From Pyronema omphalodes (lineage: Eukaryota > Ascomycota > Pezizomycetes > Pezizales > Pyronemataceae): a stretch of 64,000 nt of DNA. Made by a program: the position numbers and the translations under genes. Below the pieces are notes generated by a model. It made no database searches. It was not told the DNA's origin and saw nothing but the letters and a program-made list of their open reading frames with translations. The DNA lies in contig JAJJXM010000047.1 of assembly GCA_024516155.1 (NCBI GenBank), positions 372,001 to 436,000 on the forward strand, given 5' to 3'. Positions 9,628 through 21,318 of this stretch are shown here, piece by piece (within the stretch, counting starts at the first letter, position 1; every line of letters begins with the position of its first letter).

Positions 9628-12609
9628 ATTTTTTTTTCCGTTTTTTCCTTTTTTTTATTACTATAACCAAATATCAATTTCTGTGCTGGCCCCGGAAAAG
9701 TTATCGGCCCACTCGGATACTTAGAGCTATGCAAGAAGTCCCCATCTCCAATGCGATAATTTGGTTGGTGGACGTAATGCGGGTATGATCAGCCTAGTGA
9801 ACTGTATCTAGAATACCACGTCCAAAATAGTGGCCAGGTTATCGGATCATAAGAGTGGATTAGACTTTCACCCTTTCCTCGGGTTGAGAAACTCGATTTT
9901 GGCGAAGGTTCTAGAGGGGCTCGCAGTAGCTGAATCATCCTAGCTGCATAGATATATCTTAAAAAGGCCCCGGCGGAGCTGAGCTTCAACTTCCAACGAG
10001 TCGAGTTTGGTATCGCTTCTGCTATAAGTATACGTGCCAGACCGTTTTTAACAATTCCTCACAAATGTCATTGAGTCGGATTGTTAGCTTTCCGTAGATT
10101 CGGATGTAGGGGTATCGTCGGTGAATGCGGCGGCAGAAGCGCGGTTGTTTCTGTCATCCCTGGTAGAATTGTATGCAGACCCCTGATAGCTGCTGATGTA
10201 GATAGTGAGAAGAAACGACTGCAACTGCAAGAACCTTTGAGGTTGTAAAAAAGATGTTGTTTATGCCTATAAGAGGATGGTATGTATGAGGTGGTATCAT
10301 TCATCTGTGTATGTATGAAGACGCCTGAAGGTATATATGAACATGACCTGTATGAGGATGGTGACATGAATTGTTTCCATAGGGATCGAGATGTCCATAA
10401 CAACGATCAACAATTATTGGGTAATAATTATTCCAATCGATATTGCGAGACATGTGCGGACGAGTAGTTACTGCCGCTCCCGTCGTTATGACGGTTGGTA
10501 TCACAGAATTCCGCCTGAACTCGGACCGCTACCTCAAATATAAGGTCATTGTACATAAAGGATGCAACCCTCAATGAGGCACCTCAGGTCTCTCTCCTTT
10601 CAATGGTCGGTGATGTCCTTAAAAAACGGTCCATGAATAGGAAAACCAGCCCTAGATTCTGACTCCATCCGATTTTGTTTGAAATTTTTCCAAAGAGGCA
10701 TAGACTCTTTATGTATATCAACCCGGAATATACAAAGTCTGACCGTCCATTCGATTTGCCGGGCTCATCACCTTGCGGTACTGCCATCTTGGTGCATATT
10801 CTGGTAGCAGATATGCATATCTTACACGAGGTGGCTCCAGTGGCGTGCGGAGAAGCGCTATCATCGAAGACGTCACGATGCCTTGTCTTCTCCTGCGGCG
10901 TCTATAGGATTTGTGTCACTGTACTGCAGGAAACTTTCTGCCGTTTAGATAACACAAAATAATTTGTACATATGGACGTGTAAGTGCCGAAGAAATTCGT
11001 CCATCCATTATTCGTCTGCCAACGTCGACGAGCAATTAGCCAAAACTTCCGACGACGCAGCTTCTTTGCATAGGGAAAACGGTCGGCAGAATCCGAACAC
11101 AGAAGGAGGCAGGAGGCAGGAAAGTGAAGATAGCAGGTAAAAAGGTACATATCTAGGCGCATTTTTCAAGTCCCGAGCAGACGGACAGCGGGGCAATAGC
11201 GTGGCATGTCTGGGTCACCGCATCATCACTACACCCACAACCATATTCGACTTCAACGCATTGTCATGATCAACACCCGTCCACACCTGTGTTACAGTGA
11301 AGTCTGTTAACCCCCATCTTTCTCGATCCAGCAAAAAATCAATATCTCTAGACGAGGATATCCTACCGAGGAATCAGAGACAAGAGTGGGGTAAAAGACA
11401 GTTGCGTGTTGCGTAATGCGGAGATTGCTCCCTTCCTCGGAAATCGTACGGTAGCGAGCATTGGTTGCAGATCGTTGTGTAAAAATTCTTTCCTTCCAAT
11501 GCTTATCCAGGTAACTGAAGGACGGTCCGAAAAATAAAACAGGCTCATATGACCTCCCGTATCGCAACGAATTGCGTTCAAGACACGGTATGAACGAATG
11601 TTCCCGGTGGTGCTGCTGAGTGACGGTGTACTTTATGTGGGGCAAGCAAAGTGATATTACACGCATGAGATGCACAACCGTGCAAAGACCCGGGAATCTG
11701 AAGCGAATCGAGTAATATATAGCTGTTGAACGGTTGCACATGTTTATTGTTTGGACGGAAATGTCAAATTCCCTCAGACAACATATTGTTGGGGGGAATG
11801 GGCTGGGACTGCTAACCGTCTAGATCAGTCGGGAAGACCTCACTCAATGTTGTATCCGCCGTTGGACAAACAAAGGGTGTGTATTTCTATCTGATGTTTC
11901 GGTGATCAGCAAGCAAGGGGATTTGGAAACTATTTGAGTGATGCTCTGTGTTCCCCCGCTTATTCTGGAGACTCTACGTCATATCTTATACACCGGTCAC
12001 ACAGCGCACCTGCATAGCTTCCCAGTGGACGGCAGAGCATCGCGCCCCTGTTGAAGAAAAAAGGAAAATGAAAAAAACCCTAGAGCTGACCAAGCTGCTG
12101 AGAATGGATTTGCTTACACGTACATGCTGTTGGGATGAGCTCCGTGATGAATTTACCGTTGCCCCCGTGTGGTGCAGTACTTCGCATCGGGCCCGGGGCT
12201 GAGTTGAGTGCTAGATAAGGGTCTTGAGTCGCCACCCGCTTCCTCGTCATAGGGATCGGTTCAACGCCGAGTACGGGAGCTCGTCACATTAGAGTATTCC
12301 GGGCTGTCACATGAGGCTTGATGCGGGGCGGGCGAGGCGAAACAGCACCCGTCTAGACTCGGGACGACAAGTGAAGTTCTCAGGCCTCGAACCTCGAATG
12401 ATTCAGCAGTGTCATCAGTCGGTTTCACGGTTGCGAATGGACCGCGAATGGATCGTCCGGCATCGTCATCACCGTAATCAGCATTGCAAACTGCCGCCAT
12501 CGAGGCTCCAGGTTGGTACGGTGCGGCCCCGCCTTTTGGCTTTTCGGCCCGTGGCTGCCAGGAACAGCGGGTGGTTTCTGGCGCCTGGACTCTCGGAGCT
12601 TAACGTACG

Positions 12610-13151
12610 TATGGTGCCGGCCACTTAGTAGGGCTAGCGCGACAGGGATCTGAGGCCTCAAAACAACCCCCCCGCGCCGACCGTATCTCCTCCTCGCGAC
12701 GAATAAAATTATTAATTTTAATGCCCCAACTTTGTAGAATAGACGTCAGAGAACATTTCTGGGGCGTCAAAATTCGATTTGGAGGCGTGGTTGTGGAGTA
12801 GATAGCGTTTGAAAGTGACCCATGTTTTGGTGGCAGAGGGGACTTTTGAATGCATCACTAGCGAGGCTCTATTATGCACGCCATACCCTAATAGGCATAG
12901 TATATACCGGATCGAGCGTAGTACAAGCCGAGTGATATATAATGATAATACACTAGTACCTTTTCGGTGGCCCTGCTTTGGGAAACCAAGTTCAGGGATC
13001 ATCACTCGATACTTACTAATCAGGTCTTGGAAGGCTTTGTATGGGAAACTGGTTCATACGTCATCACTCGGCGCTTAGTAATCAGAATTTATGTTTTGTA
13101 TATGCCAAGACTTTGCCAAGACGCTAGCCCTACTAAGTGGCCGGCACCATA
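12610..13151. mobile_element. Non-autonomous TIR element (MITE-like), TA-flanked
   Basis: Bases 12609-12639 and 13122-13152 are perfect 31-bp inverted repeats; outward from the ends they read TGGTGCCGGCC, continuing inward through CACTTAGTAGGGCTAGCG. A TA lies directly outside each end (12610-12611 and 13150-13151), consistent with a TA target-site duplication and an element of about 538 bp (12612-13149). No transposase frame lies between the repeats. Inside the right half an imperfect direct repeat of about 50 bp (12975-13022 and 13035-13085) carries ATCACTCG followed by a CTTAGTA-like motif similar to part of the terminal repeat. The TA flank suggests a Tc1/mariner/pogo-class element; the family is not identified. 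Confidence 0.75.
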
Positions 13152-13152
13152 C

Positions 13153-15330
13153 TGTAAGTGTAAGTAAAAGCACTACGATCGTCGAGATCTCGTCCGCAGC
13201 CTGTCCGGTCACTGCTCTTGGGAACTACGGCGAAGATAGGATGTCCGTTGGGTACAAGCAGTATTTGTGATGTGATTTGATGTGATGTGATGTATGTATA
13301 TAGGCGAATTGGTTGATGTTCGGTGAGGGAATCGATGCATGTGTGTATGTGGAGTGGGTGTTGTTTGTGCTGGACGAAAGAGCTTTGTTAGCTCCGGCCG
13401 GTGGTGAAAGAAGATGCCCTCTATGCACGCTTCCTCAGTTCTATGCACTTTTCCATGTGGTATGCAGATGCACTCTATGCACACTTTTTTTTTTCTGTTT
13501 TTATGCACCTTCGGTTCCCTATGCTTCTGCCTCTCCATCCATCTTCCATCTCCACTTATGCTTTTTCCACTTGTCCTCCATCCTCCATGCTCCATGCTCC
13601 ATCCTCCATCGCCGCCTACGTATATGTAAACTGTCCACTCCCCATCTGGCCATCGCCGCCTACTCTCACCCCTTCGCTACCCGAAGTCGCCGCCGCGGCC
13701 GCTGCTCTGTCTCCGCGCTAGCCAGCTTCTAAAGTAAGCCTAACTGGAGCTTGCCGGTCTAACCTATTCTGGTCTAACCTCACTATTTCTCCCCTCCGCT
13801 AACTGCGCTATATAGAGTAGCCCTCGTCGCCGCATATCTCTAACTAAACGTGGCTCGTGCACGCCGTTGCATGGGCTAACTTAGAGTGGTCGCTTTAATT
13901 CGCCTGGCCCCAAAATGCGCGTCACCTGTGCATTTCTTTGCCATCCAACCAAATGCGTTGCCCAACAACAGTCTTCCAAGTTCCCAGCGGACGCTGCAGG
14001 AAGGGGGTTGCTAGGGATGCCAGAAATTGAGAGAATTCAAAGAGAATTGACCTTTTTCTGTCCTTGTGCAGAAAAACGGAATTTATAAATTCTCAAATCC
14101 ACAAATTCATCAATCCATAAATTCAAAAAAAAAAAAAAAAAAATCCCCATCAAATCGTCAAACTCCCAATCCAAACAGACATGCTCCCAGCGTGAGCAGG
14201 TCCGGTCGCCGAAATATGTGCGCACCGGATGAGGTGTAAACCCTGGGTCCTCTGGTGCGCCTCCGCTACCTCTAGTGAAGCTGTGGTAGACGGTCAGCAT
14301 CCGTTAGGCACCTAGCAGCAACCACCAGCACCAACGGTAGGGGTGCGGTGGGGAAGAAGTCCGCAACGAAATCGGGATTCGTGATTTGTGAATTCATCAG
14401 AGGAGGGGCGAAGCGAACGGGGTACGTGCAGTTCACTGGAAAGTCAGTTGGCTGTCCACATTTTTGTTCCCAAACAAGCGAAAGCAAGAGCCTGTGTCCG
14501 GCTACGGTGAATATCGTAGAATTCTAGAGTTCCGTATAAATATATCTCGGGAAATTATTGATGGACATGTAGGTGCTCTGACTCCCCTCAATGCCATTTT
14601 ATTATATGCGGCAATCGGCTCCCTTGTAATTAAGGTGGTTACTCTCTGGTACAGTGACGTCCATTGTCTGGGCTTTTCGGAGAGAATCCGCAAAAATTCA
14701 TTTAATCGAGTCCACAACCATCCGCAGTTGGCAGATGCGAGCCCAAGCTGTAATAAATCAGAAAAAAAAAACTCTGCAGCTGTTCAAAATGATTGCGTGA
14801 ACGGACAGTGTCTGGAGAAATTCCAACACTAGAATTCGACCTGCCACCCCCGGCGTCTCGTCATATCAGTCAGTGTGGGCGGTGACCGGAGACCAGCGAA
14901 TCAGAAAGTGCGTTGTAAGTGGGAATTGGGGTTGTGAAGGGAGGAACGATATGAATGGAGTAGAGAGCGAGAGAGGAGAGCGGTGTAGATGGTGTGCACA
15001 GAGCGAGGGAACAACGGCAACCTGAATTGAGAGAAAGTTTGGTCGTAGATGCAGGCAGAAAGCAGAACGGAGTGCATGGTGTGTTGCTTGGGGGAGGATC
15101 GAGCTCCCCTCACCGTTGTGTTGTAAATTTGTAAATTTGTAAATGGAATTTGTTTGTTTCTGAGTGTAAATTGGTGTTTCTGTTTGTAAATTGAAATGTT
15201 GTCGACTTGCTTATTATTATTATTATTTTCTCGTCAATTCGTGTCAAGCAATGATTTCAAGTGTAAGAAAGAGCAGACAGAGCAGTCTAAATACAGACTT
15301 CGTGAAGCAAATTCCAAGCACTCCTCGTAG
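13153..15330. other. Gene-free stretch
   Basis: No supported gene. There is a pyrimidine-rich section at about 13480-13640 with repeated CTCCATGC/CTCCATCC words, an A-rich run near 14126-14143, and otherwise unremarkable sequence. Confidence 0.6.
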
Positions 15331-15334
15331 GCAG

Positions 15335-15960
15335 ATCCCTTTCTATCTCTCTTGACTCTAAATACGTCTCTCTCCCTGGACCACCGCTTTGCTGCTTCCT
15401 GCAACACTACTTCTAAACTCCTACCTGCTATTACTGTCCGCCTTTTACACCATCCGTCGCTCGCTCTCTTCGCCTCCTCTCTGCCGCCTCCACATTCAGC
15501 GACCCAGACATCCACTCACTTCCTCTTCCACTTCCACTTGACACCTCCTCCACACTTTCTCACTTTCCACCGCTCTTCTCCCTTCCTCTCCTCTAATAAT
15601 TCGCTCTCCACTGCCTCCACCTCCACCCCTCGAACAACCAATCCACCACCCACCCCTGCCATCCCTCCCTCCCCCCCAAAAAAAACCCACACACTCGTTG
15701 TGCTGCTGCTGTGCTGCTGCTCCCACTACTACTACTCTCCTGCCTGCGACCTGCTTTTGCTTGCCTGCTGCGAGTTCTGCGTCCTTTGCGTCCGCTGCTA
15801 CCAATCCAATAGTTATATCCTGTCCCCCGAAAAAGAGACGAACAACTTGAATTCCCTCGTTCACCACCACCCCCCCCCCCCCCCCCCAAAACCCATCCCA
15901 CATCCCCTCCCACTTTCTTGACTTCCTCGTCCCCCTCCTTCAAAATTATATCCCAACCAC
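15335..15960. promoter_or_regulatory. Pyrimidine-rich leader/promoter tract
   Basis: About 600 bases that are strongly C/T on the plus strand, including a long C-run near 15870-15887 and CACCTCC-like words. CT-rich stretches of this kind are common in promoters and 5' leaders of ascomycete genes. The next gene downstream on this strand starts at 16347, so this may be its promoter or a long 5' leader. Apparent open frames in either direction reflect the skewed base composition. Confidence 0.45.
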
Positions 15961-16346
15961 CCCGACAGCGTGGCCCCTCCCCTCATCTCTCAAGATAACG
16001 TGGAACGCTGTACGGGTGTTGTACATACACTATCAAGCAGGCAATCCAGCTCCACTCGCGCTCGTTGAGAGAATTAACCAGTCTGCAATCTTTCGCCCTC
16101 GACTTTGCTTCTGGCCTGCGGTTTCCTGCTGAAGATCATACGAAAGACAGATCTGGAAGCCTGGATTATTGACGGCAACACACTTGAGCTGCCCTACTCG
16201 CAACACACCATAGCAAAGCCTTACTCCATTCGGTGCTGTCGATATATACCTGCTCGATATCTCAGCCAACTCTCGATCTCTTTCACCTTCCGCTTCGTTA
16301 GAGATACTCGCGCTGTTGTTTCTCATCATTTTTGTTCTGCGCTCCA

Positions 16347-19024
16347 ATGCAGCTTCAGATGAATGAGCGATATGATAGACGGCCGCATCAACAACAGCAA
16401 AACGAACACAACCTTGAATCAGTAGCGACTCAGATCCTTGAATTTCACTATCCGACCGATATCCAAGAGCGACAACACCAGCAGAGAGTCTGGGCTAGTA
16501 GGGACGGGATATCGAAACCGGAAACACGCAGGATGTCGACCGCGAATACCAGCAACAATACTGATAGCGCTATCGGTGCACCAGTGAGCGCGGCGCTACC
16601 AACAATTTCGCGACAGGATCGCGACGACTCTCGACCACAACAATACCCGTCGCCATCAGCCCTCCCCGCGACATCCGCTACATCGTCACCAAACCCAACC
16701 TCGTCGCCACGCAATGGTCGGGCTGGCTATCAATTGAGCTTGCCGATTCCGCGGTTGCAACGAAGCGAATGGGTAAATCTGGAAGGATTGGTGGAGTGCG
16801 CTCTGAGCTCCTTAGGAAAGGAAGAATGCACGGGCATCAGTGAGCTTGGTAAGTTGTGTGATACTTTGATAACATATTCATCCCGTTCTTGCTTCGATCA
16901 TATTTTGTACCGCTTGCCGCATGTACCTAATCGTACGTTTTGCCGTTGCTGCTCAGCCGAGGGGAGTATTCTTCCACTCAGGAAAGCTGATTGCGCGTGG
17001 GGGTGTGGTGGTGGAAGAGTTGGTGACGGTATGGGGAGCCGTGGAGGCAACGGGAGGTGGTTTTGGGTAATCCCGAGCAGACGGGAGAGAATGTTTCAGG
17101 CATTGACTGCACAACGTGCTGCAGATCAACGTCGGGAGTATGTACCTAACCTTACTTACCTACATCTACTTAGTACATATATATCCCCCTTTCCTCTGCC
17201 CATCGAGGCCGCCTTCGTCTGGGAGACTGAAGGAGTGTCTGTGGAGACGCAACTTGAGACCAATATATGGATCGGGTTTGGACGGTCACATCCTCGACTC
17301 ACTGTCGTCTCGTGTTTTCTTGTGCTGTGCCCTGAACAGCTTTATACCTTTTCGGGCTTATTTTCTTCTTTGTGTTTATCTCCTTGCATTCGGAAGTGCA
17401 TTTGTATCGTCTTATTTTCCGTTTTCGCTGTTTTCTGCAGCACCTTTTGCCTTTTTGATTATGAATTCGTGCATCGGAAATTTTCGAAAAAAATTTCATA
17501 TTTCACTCATGCGCATCCAGTAGCTGACTTTCTCACTTAGGCCGCGGATCGCATAACTCTTTATACGAGATTAGCTTTTCAGATGGAACATCATGTGCAG
17601 CATCTATCTCAAACTCTCCTCGACAGTTCTTCTCTGCCGATGCCAAACGGTCAGAGATTGCCACCATGCAGTACATCCACTCCTCGAAGTTGTACAAAAT
17701 TCCGATTCCCCAAATCTACGCTTGGGATTTGACTTTTGACAACAAAGTTGGAGCTCCTTATATTCTCCGAGAATGTGTAAAGGGAAAGAATCTATCGGAA
17801 GATGGTCGTTTTTACAGACTTAGTGCTAGAGATAAACAGAAGGTTGTTAAAGAATTGGCACACGTTCAAGCCGAACTTTCGAAGCCCTCAGAATTTACTC
17901 AACTGGGATATATCTATCGAAGGGAGGGCGGGGACAACGGATTTTACGTTGGAAAGATGGCAACCGTTCCATCAGGGTCAGACGAGGAGGACAAAAAGCG
18001 AGAACCATTTATGGGACCATATAACTCTTTGACGGAGCTCTGGGAAGCACGGATAGAGAGAGAAACTTTGTGCGCCATTGATAATTGGTCACAACTACCT
18101 TCCGACGCATCATTGCCTTCAATGCTACCACCTGCAAAGGCAAACCCACAGCAATTCGGTGAATTACAGCAATTGTTATCTGGATTAACTAATCTTTTCA
18201 CTCCACCCGAACAACTATCGAAACTTTGCATTCACCATTCAGACTTGGCGATCCGCAATGTTTTGTTCGACGAAAAGACGTTAAAGATAACTGGAGTTAT
18301 TGACTGGGAGTTTGCCTCAGTAATGCCGCTTGTTATTACTGGAAGGTTTCCAAACGATCTTGGATGGGAAGGAAACGAATTTGCTAGATCTTTGGGAAAA
18401 CTTGGAAATGTATCGGACGGCGGGGTATGGAACCACCATTATTACGACTGGACATCTCTCAGTGGAGTGCAGCCGCCACCGCGTGCAGATATGCCAAGTC
18501 CACCGGCGTCGCCAACACACTCACCAGCAAGTATCGACTATCTTACGACACCCAATGCAACCGCAAATGGATGCCTATTCGAGCATCAGAGTAGCATTTT
18601 GGAGGACTCGGATGAAGGAAGAGCACCATCCCCACCATCGCCACCGCTACCTCCTCCACCGACGTCAGAAACATCGCAGCAGGATTTGACTTCCCGAGCG
18701 ACAAACTTAGTTGAGCTATATTACTACCGAAAGTTTTATGCCTCTAAATTGGCTGCTCGCAACTTTAATTTGACGAGACTTTTCATTGATGCGGTGGCAT
18801 ATATCAAATTTAACGAGATTGTTTTGGGAGGACCAGAAAAGTGGTTCGCATCGGCAGATTGGATTAAAGAGGTATATTGGAGAATGCAGGAAGAAGATGA
18901 AAGCGCAAGAGAGGATCTGATGGAAGGAAAGGGTGTTGTAAAGGTCCCAGAAGTATTTCTGGCTGTTCGGAGGCGAGAGGTTGACCTTGGGAAATGGGAG
19001 AACAAGGTAATGAACATGCGGTAG
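16347..19024 (+). CDS. Fungal APH-like phosphotransferase (kinase-fold protein)
   Basis: Two exons, 16347-16848 and 17541-19024, predict 661 residues. The 692-nt intron has a GTAAGT donor and a CACTTAG acceptor, and splicing restores the nucleotide-binding start as ISELG joined to RGSHNSLYEISF at about residue 169, the usual order in fungal aminoglycoside-phosphotransferase-like proteins. Downstream come SEIATMQYI and PQIYAWD of the N-lobe, the catalytic loop HHSDLAIRN near residues 398-406, and IDWEFA near 420 as the metal-binding motif. The first 130 residues are Gln/Ser/Pro rich and probably disordered. After IDWEFA there is a roughly 90-residue Pro/Ser-rich insert (PSPPSPPLPPPP) before the C-terminal helices. 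ATG 16347 is the first Met; one at 16359 is also possible. The substrate is unknown; such proteins phosphorylate small molecules or are uncharacterised in fungi. A pyrimidine-rich tract lies upstream. Confidence 0.85.
16849..17540 (+). other. Unusually long intron, open in the upstream frame
   Basis: Donor GTAAGT at 16849, acceptor CACTTAG ending at 17540. The upstream exon's frame runs through the whole intron and meets its first stop at the TAG of the acceptor itself, so intron retention would yield a 397-residue protein lacking the kinase domain. Internal splice-like sites (for example GTATGT at 17138 and an ACTTAG at about 17171-17176) leave room for alternative exons. Confidence 0.65.
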
Positions 19025-19701
19025 TGTGTTCGCGATATTACGGTACATATGATGACGACTTTTTTTGGTTGCGATGGGTGTCATAAGCATGGTTTTTCTG
19101 ACGGCCTGGTAAAATGGATCGAATATATATGGGTCAGGGGAAACTAGGGAATGGGCATTTTGGCTGGCGTTTTTCCTTCGAATTCCCTTTGTTTTTCGTT
19201 TGTTGCATTTTTGCGCTTCTATTCTTGTTTTCCCTTTTTCCCCGAGGGCATAGTGGCTGTTTTTTTGTTTTTTTCTCGGCTCTGATATTTTTGCAGAGAA
19301 GTTTTTGAAGGGTAATGCTTTTTCCGTGGGGCTGTTCTCGAGGTTGTATCTATGGTTCGTTTTGGTAGATGAAAATTATACCACTTGTGATTTTAGTTAT
19401 TGTGTTTTAAGTAGTTCTAAAGCTGTTCTGGATAAAAGCTTGTTCATTCGTGTAACCAATAGAGATAGACTCGATAGAAGATAGAGATCATAGAGTTTTG
19501 AAGATAGGTAGAAGTTCAAAAGCGTTGTGTTGTTCTTACAAGCTCGTAGCGATCCCGCGATCCCCGCCATTTTGAGCCGCAGGTAGTACAGCCGTGACCT
19601 AACTTCACGACCCCACCACGACAATCCACCTAGCAGCAGCCAACGCCCGCAACGCCTGCATCTCCAATTGCTGTTAACCAGTCCTCCCCAACACCAGCAC
19701 A
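19025..19701. other. Intergenic region between the kinase gene and naa10
   Basis: T-rich sequence after the kinase stop (19140-19330), presumably its 3' untranslated region, then the promoter and leader of the acetyltransferase gene with a C-rich leader just before its ATG. No further gene seen. Confidence 0.6.
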
Positions 19702-20594
19702 ATGGATATCCGTCTCCTTCGTTCCTCCGACATTCCCCATGTCCAGCAAACCAACATCACCAACCTTCCCGAGAACTACTTCTTGAAATACTACCTCTAC
19801 CACGCGCTCTCATGGCCACAGCTATCCTACGTCGCCGTCGACCTCTCCCACCCTCCCAAGTACCCCGGTGAACCTCCTAAGATCGTCGGATATGTCCTTG
19901 CAAAGATGGAGGAGGAGCCCTCCGACGGAATTCAGCACGGTCACATCACCTCTCTTAGTGTCATGCGCACCCACAGACGACTTGGACTTGCTGAGAAGCT
20001 CATGCGCCAGTCTCGTACGTGCACCTTATATTTTCGATGAAAAACAGAGTTCTAGAAAGCTATATGAAGCTTTTTTGAGCATTATAAAGTTCTACAAAGT
20101 CCAGGGAGCTAACTAAGCGAGTAGAGAGAGCAATGGCAGAGGCCTTCGGCGCCAAGTACGTTTCCCTCCACGTCCGTGTCTCCAACAAGGCCGCACTACA
20201 CCTTTACCGCGACACCCTGCAGTTTAAGGTTGAGAAAGTTGAGCCTAAGTACTACGCCGATGGTGAGGATGCCTACTCGATGAAGAAGGACTTGACCTAC
20301 TTGGCTGCTGAGTTAGCGGAGAGCGATGATGAGGATGATGGATGCTGTGACCATGACCATGGACATAGCCATGGAGGTCATGATCATGGTCATAGCCATG
20401 ATGGTGCACATGGTCACAGCCACAGCCATGGTGATGGTCATGATCACGATCACAGCCATGGACATGGACACTCTCACGCCGAGCACGCCGAGGTCGACGG
20501 TGATGTGCCAAGCGAGAAGGAGCTTAAGACTTACAAGGTTGGAAGGGCGTTGGGCGTTAGCGATTTGCAGGAGGTTGATGCGAGAAAGGCGTAA
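19702..20594 (+). CDS. naa10: N-alpha-acetyltransferase catalytic subunit Naa10/Ard1 with His-rich tail
   Basis: Catalytic subunit of the NatA complex, which with Naa15 acetylates nascent chains at the ribosome after Met removal. Exons 19702-20014 and 20125-20594 give 260 residues. The intron (110 nt) has donor GTACGT, a GCTAAC branch site and acceptor GTAG; choosing that AG rather than the three later ones restores [17 protein letters not shown]. Family landmarks: N-terminal [18 protein letters not shown], the [13 protein letters not shown] segment, the acetyl-CoA loop [10 protein letters not shown] near residue 95, and [17 protein letters not shown]. The end of the GNAT domain is followed by an acidic stretch and a roughly 45-residue His/Asp/Gly tail (repeats of DHGHSH and HGHSH, preceded by CC) before a conserved-looking [11 protein letters not shown] end. 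The His-rich tail is not part of the usual Naa10 domain and resembles metal-binding loops of zinc transporters. Confidence 0.93.
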
Positions 20595-21023
20595 ATAGAC
20601 TGTGGGTGTTTAGTTGGAGACTTGGAGTTAGGGTAGGGAAAAATATTGATGGGCATACATAGTTATAGACAGTAACTGGATTTTCTGCTTGTTAAAAAGG
20701 GATACATATCAGGAGCAAGCTTCAAAAGTTATTTTTTTTTTATCCACTTCTTATTCTGTGGAAACTATTGATTTACGCCTGCTGAGCCTGCTTAGCAATC
20801 ATTCTAATACAAAAGCCACAATAGATACCGACAGAATATTGACAACTTGCCAACAAACCGGGGAATATCAACCTTTCCACGCTGTCTATGCAGGGCTCAC
20901 ATTATCGTGGTATACACCTGGTGAACCCCCGCTTCACCCCCCTAAAGCTTGTTCTCGCGTGTTTGCCATTCAACGCCCGCATCTGAGGCTTATGTATATG
21001 TATGTATAAGGCTGAAATCTGAA

Positions 21024-21120
21024 GCTCGCAAAGCCCGCAAAGCCAGTAAATCCAGTAAACCCAGCAAGTCCAGCAAAGCCCACAAAGCCCGCAAAACCAG
21101 CAAAGTAGTAAATCCAGCAA
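21024..21120. repeat. Degenerate 9-bp tandem array (AAGCCCGCA-like)
   Basis: About ten 9-bp units of the form AAGCCCGCA, AAATCCAGT or AAGTCCAGC. The array would encode an artificial Lys/Ser/Pro repeat and explains the short open frames here. Confidence 0.8.
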
Positions 21121-21282
21121 ACCACTCCCTCCATCCCATCAATACCCATCGAGTCATCCGCCGTGACCAAAAAAAGCCACTACATATGCTATATAATCGC
21201 CACTCCATACATAAGGCCTGTAGAAAAGCCATTCATGCCCATGCAGACATGTACATGGACTCATGGACTTGTATCCTATCAT

Positions 21283-21318
21283 GGGGCTTGGGGCTTGGGG
21301 CTTGGGGCTTGGGGCTTG
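21283..21318. repeat. (GGGGCTT)5 array, G-quadruplex candidate
   Basis: Five perfect GGGGCTT units in tandem: five runs of four G separated by three bases, which meets the usual G-quadruplex pattern. Confidence 0.9.

Larger units (their letters stand above)
5801..12608. other. Gene-free AT-rich DNA with scattered microsatellites
   Basis: No gene I can support. Recurrent CATA/TACATA tracts, poly-A, poly-T and poly-C runs (for example poly-C near 8757-8773) and the small arrays listed separately. Open frames are short and lack family motifs or a coherent splice pattern. Confidence 0.7.

Noticed and set aside
15496..15943. Gly/Val-rich open frames on the minus strand and Pro/Thr-rich frame on the plus strand
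   Set aside because: They reflect the pyrimidine tract upstream of the kinase gene, with homopolymer runs and no motifs.
17138..17176. GTATGT...ACTTAG pair inside the long kinase intron as an extra exon boundary
   Set aside because: It would give a 39-nt intron, and no combination of internal exons improved the family match over joining 16848 directly to 17541.
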